Source: Acorus gramineus (Eukaryota > Streptophyta > Magnoliopsida > Acorales > Acoraceae). Taken from it: a stretch of DNA of 64,000 nucleotides. The notes under the pieces were generated by a model, which had not been told where the DNA came from, made no database searches, and worked only from the letters and a program-made list of their open reading frames with translations. The position numbers were made by a program, and so were the translations under genes. The DNA lies in the NCBI GenBank assembly GCA_030737835.1, contig CM060848.1:14511254-14575253 (forward strand), read 5' to 3'. Below are positions 57,847 to 64,000 of this stretch, piece after piece; position 1 is the first letter of the stretch, and each line of letters opens with the position of its first letter.

Positions 57847-60800
57847 AATTTCAAATTCACTCTCTCAATCCAAACAGGGAAACCTGAAGAGCCTCCAAAT
57901 CAGCGTGCCCTCACTCAAACCCACCCTCCAAAGACAGCATCAAAAGAACACCGCATTCACCGTGCGCAACGCTGCCACATCCGCAGCTCCGGTGGTGGTT
58001 GAGATGACCAGGTTCAGACTGGACAACCTGGGGCCGCAGCCGGGGTCGAAGAAGAACCGGAAGAGAAAAGGGAGGGGACACGCGGCGGGACAGGGCGGAA
58101 GCTGCGGGTTCGGCATGAGGGGTCAGAAGTCGAGGTCGGGGCCCGGCGTCCGTAAGGGTTTCGAGGGCGGGCAGATGCCGCTCTACCGACGCCTGCCCAA
58201 GCTTCGCGGTATCGCTGGAGGTGAGGGTTTGGTTTTCGGTGCTCAATTTGATGTGTTTCCGTAAATGAGAGACCTTGATTTCAGTTGATGTTCACCCTTC
58301 ATTGCTGCTGAGTGATTGTTGCGTACTATGGGATTTAAGGGAATCGGATTACAAAATAGAATTCGGCGGAACATTTTGCAGGTAGTAGAGTGTTGGACTA
58401 TGAAGATGCAATGTAGATGAGTTTGTGACTTTGTGTTGTCCAAGAGGGTATTGAAATGGTGTTTTAAAAAAAATTATGAAGCTTAGGTTATGAGCGAATG
58501 AGTACGAGGAAGCTTTGATTAGCCTTCGTGGAAATGAGTGGATGGTTAATCGACTGAGGCGATATAGACATGTGCATTGGAAAGTAGAATAGCATCAATA
58601 AATGTGGTGAAAATTAACACCGGGAGGAACTACTGGTTAGGGATGTTTCCCAACTCTTGGGAAGTTTGTTGGGGGGGGTGGGCGCGCTTTGAATCCCAAA
58701 GATGTTATGGCCTATGATCAAGTTTGGAATCAGTTGTAGGTGGACCTTTGTAGTGAATAAGAAGAAGAACAATTCGAAGAATTTGCATGAAAGTAATGAG
58801 AAGATATGACAAAGTAGGTATTTTATATCAGTGTGTTGTCTAAAACTTGTGAGGGCATGCCTGGATTACTAGCATCTATTCACACAATTCTGTATGGAGA
58901 AAGTTTATCTTATCTTCTTTAAATTCTGGTGAATACAGAATGACTCAGAAATGCTTATTGTCTAAATATCTTATGGGCCACGTGCGTAAGTTTGGAATCA
59001 GTTGTACTGTAAGTGGCCTTCTGTATCGAATAAAAGCCAATTTAAAGAATTTGCCTGGAAGTAATGAGAAAAAGGATGTGAAGGATTAAGTTCATATCAG
59101 TATATTGTTTAAAATAATTTATTAGGAAGTGACTGGATTACTGGCTGGGTGGAGAAAGTTTTTTCTCATATTCTTTTAGTCCTGATGGTTGGAGAATCAC
59201 ACAAAATGCTTTTTGTTGAGTACTTCGGTAATAAAACCTTTTTAGAGGCATATTTATTCAACTCTAAATTGCCTCTTCAGCTTGAAGAAGTTTTTAGAGT
59301 GTATTGTTATGGCTTCCAATATAACACTGATTTAAGAAAATGCAAAGATATTGTTTTGCAACTAATATAACCTCTACTCCATGTGGATTTATTGTAGATT
59401 TGAAGCAACTAAACTTTTGTGCTCTCTTTTGAATTTTCCTCTCTTAATATTATGCTGCTCTGAAGATGCTTAAAACCCTTATAATGAGCCAGATATCATC
59501 TCCGAGAAGCTTAGAACCTTACGCATAGCTTCTTTTCCTGGGATACCTGTTGATGTTTTGATTTATAAAATGTGTTCTCATCCTAGATATTTATTTCCTT
59601 TGTCCTTCCGTCAATTATATTTTGTAATCTCTTTGTCCTATAAAACCTTCTTCATAAAGAAATACTAAAGATACAAAGTCTTGAAGTGCTAAGCATAAAA
59701 TATTGGGATTGCTGACCAAATATTGTCGGGAAAATGACCTTGGGTTTGTGGTTTTTAATATTGCTTTTGTGTCCCTGGCATGCAACTTGTCTTCCCATTC
59801 TTTTATCTGGATGCTTGTGGGTTTTCTCATTTGCATAGGGAAACATACTCTGTTCATTTCATGTCTTCTTCTTCTGTACAAAATACATATTATCATTACG
59901 TGATAAGTCTGTGGTTTCAATAATTAGACATCTCAGTTATTATGAAACCTGCTCAATGCTGTTTCTAGAGCTTTCTCTGTGCTTTCTTAGCATGTAACCT
60001 GCTGAATGCTTACTTGTATGCCTTTGTTGATTGTATAATGCCCGTTTCTTTTATGTTCCCAGGTATGCATGCAGGGCTACCAAAGTTTGTTCCTGTCAAC
60101 TTAAAAGACATACAATCTGCCGGATTTCAAGATGGCGATGAAATTTCACTGGAATCCTTAAAAGAAAAAGGCTTGATAAATCCATCTGGAAGAGAAAGAA
60201 AACTCCCTTTAAAGGTTTGATTATTGCCTAAAACATTTAATTTTTTTTTTCCACAACTGGATTGTTAGACATCTATATTTTAGATTCATGTATAGTTGAA
60301 AGCATAGCGCACTTTCCTTCCTCATAATTAGGAGTTTTCATCTTGATCCAAGTAAAATCCATAGAAAAATATTCATTTGAAGATCAATTTTTTTTTTTTG
60401 AATACCATCTCTATTAATCCTTGTTCACCTGGTGATTATTATCATACAGTCATTTACTAATTGCTCACCCATTGTTTTGATGGATTACTGTCTTTTCTCC
60501 ATGTATCTTCTTGTGGAGGCCTCATTTAATGTCACAGATGAGGATCTATCTTACTCATCTACTCCACACGGACTTTAAAAATTTTCCTAAACATTTTTAA
60601 GGTTGATTACGTTAAAGATCACTATAATTCTGATGCCATCATATCAAATTTTTTGTTACAAGTTCTAATATCTTGTGTGATTATATTTTGTTTCAATTTA
60701 GATAAATTGGCAAGTTCACATTTCATCCAAAATTATGAAAAAATCCACAGCAGCAATATTTTGGATTTTGCTGCAGTCTGGTTCAGCTGATGTTTTCCTT

Positions 60801-61190
60801 GGAAATCAATGCAACTCAGTATTAATAATGCCTTTATTCTCTCTTGTCTAGATGCTTTTGGAGACTTAAGAGTTAGAAATGACTGATAACAGTTGTGTTT
60901 TTGATGCGTTCACATGTCATGTCTGACAGTCTGCTATCTATTACTGATTCTCATCATCTCACCTTCAGATCTTGGGAGATGGAGAATTGACTGTTAAGCT
61001 GAATGTAAAGGCTCGCGCCTTCTCGACACAGGCGAAAGAGAAGCTTGAGGCGGCGGGTTGCACCATCACGGTACTACCTGGCCGGAAGAAGTGGGTGAAG
61101 CCATCAGTTGCGAAAAATCTCCTCCGTGCAGAAGAGTACTTTGCCAAGAAAAGAGCTGCCGCAGTGGCTGCTGATGGAGATTCTGCTTAG
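57759..61190 (+). CDS. RPL15: 50S ribosomal protein L15, chloroplastic
   Basis: Nuclear gene for the plastid ribosome's large-subunit protein uL15, which binds 23S rRNA. Four exons: 57759-57812, 57878-58220, 60063-60214, 60969-61190; all GT-AG, 256 residues (about 277 in Arabidopsis). The N-terminus ([18 protein letters not shown], rich in Ser, Leu and basic residues, no acidic residue) is a plastid transit peptide reaching roughly residue 60. The mature part opens with [20 protein letters not shown], then the Gly/Arg-rich [20 protein letters not shown] and [18 protein letters not shown] typical of bacterial L15, followed by [10 protein letters not shown] and, in exon 4, [19 protein letters not shown] and [18 protein letters not shown]. 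Intron 1 is only 65 bp and is mostly TC repeats; intron 2 is 1.8 kb. The start codon is the first in frame and gives the expected transit peptide. Confidence 0.96.
57815..57848. repeat. TC microsatellite inside RPL15 intron 1
   Basis: A run of TC dinucleotides broken by TTTC fills the first half of the 65 bp intron, starting two bases after the GT donor. Length changes here would alter intron size near the lower limit for plants. Confidence 0.85.
58221..60062. other. RPL15 intron 2 (1.8 kb)
   Basis: GT-AG intron. Two stretches about 310 bases apart are alike (near 58700-58900 and 59000-59160: GTTTGGAATCAGTTGTA, AGAATTTGC.TG.AAGTAATGAGAA, ATATCAGT.T.TTGT), showing an old internal duplication. 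No coding content was recognised. Confidence 0.6.
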
Positions 61191-61809
61191 ATCTGATTGA
61201 AGTTCATTTAGTGAACCACAAAGGTGAGGAGCATTTATTTTATTTTATTTTATTTTTATTTTTTTCTGTTTTTCCCCCTGCATCATGAAAAGATCATGTA
61301 TTTTATTCTTTTAAAGTTCTGTAAGTGTTTTTTTTTTTGTTGGATAATGCACTTGTATTCCTTTTAGGGATGTTCTCCCATGCTTGATGGTGGTGATTTC
61401 TGCCCGGCGTGTTCTCGATTAAGCTTTTCAATGTATATTAACATGGGAATGAATCATCTGCTTGTTTTTTTGTATTTGTTTTGTGTTTGGATCAATAACG
61501 ACTAGACGACGATCATACAAGTACGTTGTCCATACATACTCATATTTGAAATTTTAGAGACAAGAATGTAAATCACCAGTTCTCCCATGAAAGGACTCGT
61601 AGTACATCATCTGATAATCCTACAATGTACTCTGTGAACCTTCATGTATCACACACCCTACTTTTAACATTCTTTGTTTTTTTTTCACATATATTTATTT
61701 TATTAAATGTTGCACCCCTCAAATTACCATTTCAAAAAAATAAATAAAATACCCATATAATCATGTATAAACTAATTATTAATGCTAAAAATATTGTTTC
61801 AGTTAAAGA
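61191..61809. other. RPL15 3' region and following intergenic DNA
   Basis: T-rich 3' untranslated region followed by AT-rich sequence. No gene or element recognised. Confidence 0.5.
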
Positions 61810-62850
61810 TAGGATGCAGGGCACAAATCTAACACATGTATAAACCTACCCGAGACCCTGGGTAGCCCCGCGCATGCCCCAGCACACGCACGCACGCGCA
61901 CGCACGCACGCGCGCGCACTGGCACCCTGCCGCATGCCCAGCCGCATGCCCAGTCGCACTACCGCGCGTGCGCGCACACCCGCGCGCCCACCTGCGCCTG
62001 CCAGCCACTCTGCCCGCGCGTCTGCGCGGACAAACCCCTGCGCGCGCCCAGCCATTTTTAACCCCTTTTTAACCCCTCCACACACACCCTAACTCATTCA
62101 TCTACCTTGCATGACCTCCCTAACACCTAACCATGCATAAAAACCCAAATAAGGAAAATGAAAACTCACCAAAGAAAGGGGGAAGGGGAGGGGGAGATGT
62201 AGGGGCTCGCAAGCGCCTTGACCACCTCGACCACCACCACTACTACCACCACTTCCATCCTTGGGAGCTCTTCTTGATGGCTGAAACCAGGGGGGGAAGA
62301 GAGAGGGACAGCCACTTAGGAGCACAAGCTCACATAACCCACCTCAAGATCACCTCTTCATGCACTACATGCTTCTTGTTCTCCTTCTCTTCTCTTTGAG
62401 GGATTTATACAAACATGTGGGGGGAGTGAAAATAGAGAGACTCAAAGAAGGTCCACGTGGGGAGTGAGAGGGGGTGAGTGAGAGTGAGTGGGTATTTAAT
62501 GCCACAAAAGTGGGTAGGTGAGAAAAGTCACCCACAATCCGGTAACATCCAAACCCGGATGCGATTCAGAACTGCATATTTTTCAAAACGTTACCGGAAT
62601 TCGATGAAATTTTTATGGGTAGTACAAAATGGTACCAGGACCCATAATATGCAGTTAGATTTTCAATCAGAGTACCCTAACTCACGCAGGTAGCTAAAAG
62701 CCAAAATTTTAGAGACTCCGATCGAAAAAAAAAAAAAAACCCTGAATGACCCAGAAGTGACCAAAGCTTAACCGAAATGGCTCCAAATGACACAGCCATA
62801 ACAGATGCAGACTGCTTTTTCACCACTACAAACATTAACTATTAGAAAAG
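61810..62850 (-). mobile_element. Possible LTR fragment (fossil), minus strand, with a GC-rich CA/CG tract
   Basis: Read on the minus strand the block has a promoter-like part (CACGTGG, then TATAAATCCCTC near 62400), a pyrimidine-rich leader, and a GC-rich stretch of CGCGCG/TGCGTGCG words at about 61870-62050, an organisation typical of a plant retrotransposon LTR. No partner LTR, coding domain, primer site or target duplication was found, so family and ends stay open. The long frames across the GC-rich stretch are a composition effect. Confidence 0.3.
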
Positions 62851-64000
62851 TTTCATTGCGAGAAAGCATACATAGGCCATTGTCATTGAAAATCTAGTGA
62901 TGCTCAATCAAACAACAAGGAATATGGCTACCTGCGTAAAAGTTGTTTGTTACCTTAAGCCAGTAATCCCAACCCCTTAAAGCTGCCAGCAAATTTTAGT
63001 CATTCGTTATTCCTGCCTCTTTGGGAAATTTCTTGTCCTGTCCAGTAAAACTTCAAATCAAACCAAAAAAAGCATAAATGTTTTTAAAATAGTGAATTTA
63101 AACTCAGTATGACATTTCCTGATTGCTCAAAGAAAACATTTATTAGAAAGGAAAAGGGTACTTCAAAAACTAAACAAATTTTAATATAAAAATGTAAAAG
63201 AAAGATGATCTCAATTTAAACTATTTATCACAACATATAACAAAAAAAACAAACAATAATGATTCTATATTGTATGCATTCAAATATCTTGAGGATGTAG
63301 ATTAGATTAACTGCAGGTAATTAAACACACCACTGGCATTATATATGAGATCATACACCACTGGCATTATATATGAGATCATACATTCAGAAAGGCACTC
63401 AAGTGATTCACCAAGAGTGTGTTAGGTTATACCTAAATGGAAGTTCATGAATCTCAAATTCCCTATAAATATGGCTTCAAAGAAATTGGGTGGGAAATCA
63501 AACTTCCCCAAAGACTAAGAATTAGGAAGAAGTCTCTTACAGCTCATCATCAATGTGGTAAGATTGACCTAGCCAAACTTTGGTAAGTAGGCAAAACACA
63601 CACTTAGTAAAATTTATTTTGATAGGAGATCCATATTGTGGTTCCCTGCCTTTCTAAAAGCTCACTGAAGCCCATCTATAACTTGTTTCTCTGACCTACA
63701 AATGGTTCTTGTGCAGATAGTTAAAACACACCACTAATATGTGGAAAACACAGAAGTCTAGAGGGACTAATAAAATGGATTTAGAAAAAGGTCTTACTAA
63801 CATGATTTGCTTTAATTACCTACGTTGGCTCAATGAACTTTTTAGGAAAGGTGCATGGGATGGACGGTTGTGATCACAACACGCCATGTAGTACAACTTT
63901 TTTGTCTACTTCATTGGACTCTAGCATTTTCGAAAAATATACCAAACAATGAAATTTAACATCACAAAGAATACATCACACATTAACAGCATCGACAAAC
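62851..64000. other. Intergenic to the window end
   Basis: Apart from the 28 bp duplication at 63328-63383 nothing was recognised; the sequence is AT-rich with no convincing open frame. Confidence 0.5.
63328..63383. repeat. Perfect 28 bp tandem duplication
   Basis: CACCACTGGCATTATATATG-AGATCATA occurs twice head to tail with no difference, so the duplication is recent or an assembly artefact. Confidence 0.9.

Noticed and set aside
61846-62092. Long arginine/alanine-rich frames on both strands
   Set aside because: Caused by the GC-rich alternating tract, which has few stop codons in any frame; no homology or splice context.
1-64000. tRNA, rRNA, snoRNA or CRISPR features
   Set aside because: No cloverleaf-like sequence, rRNA word or regularly spaced repeat array was recognised by eye. 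Short non-coding RNA genes could still be missed.
1-64000. A new multi-gene system
   Set aside because: The five genes are well-known, unrelated plant genes; neighbourhood carries no functional meaning here, and the rest is repeat or plain intergenic DNA.

Overview
This 64 kb window is nuclear DNA from a flowering plant, most likely not a grass. It is AT-rich, its genes have many introns (several of them kilobases long), and it is full of small DNA transposons and LINE pieces. Five protein-coding genes can be rebuilt exon by exon with an open frame from start to stop: a pectinesterase (minus, 186-1772), the Golgi coiled-coil protein CASP (plus, 5539-24068), an NRT1/PTR-family transporter closest to NPF3.1 (minus, 24999-30849), the ubiquitin receptor RAD23 of the C/D type (minus, 40412-52952) and plastid ribosomal protein L15 (plus, 57759-61190). 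No tRNA, rRNA, CRISPR array or bacterial-type operon was seen. These are ordinary, functionally unrelated plant genes. They do not form a pathway.

Layout. 0-2.3 kb: pectinesterase, with a 400 bp hAT-type element inserted next to its TATA box. 2.3-5.5 kb: repeats, including four roughly 60 bp tandem units with an internal palindrome. 5.5-24.1 kb: CASP, 19 exons. Its second intron starts with GC instead of GT and holds a 4.7 kb Copia fossil with unusual TA...CT LTR ends; other introns hold LINE and Copia scraps. 24.1-25.0 kb: short gap between convergent genes. 25.0-30.8 kb: NPF3.1-like gene, 5 exons, with an intron filled by small repeats and another with a LINE tail. 30.8-40.4 kb: intergenic, with degenerate repeats, one nested repeat and two LINE tails but no gene. 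40.4-53.0 kb: RAD23, 12 exons, with LINE pieces and a roughly 1.1 kb non-autonomous element in intron 6. 53.0-57.7 kb: repeats between the divergent RAD23 and RPL15 genes, ending in a 333 bp foldback element about 150 bp from the RPL15 start codon. 57.8-61.2 kb: RPL15. 61.2-64.0 kb: intergenic, with a GC-rich LTR-like stretch.

No new biological system is claimed. The points most worth checking are transposons sitting exactly at regulatory positions (the TATA box of the pectinesterase, the RPL15 promoter), the GC-AG intron of CASP, a tandem NAGNAG splice acceptor in RAD23, and a family of LINE tails that recurs across the window. All gene models were made by hand from splice consensus, reading-frame continuity and remembered homologues. 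No search was run.
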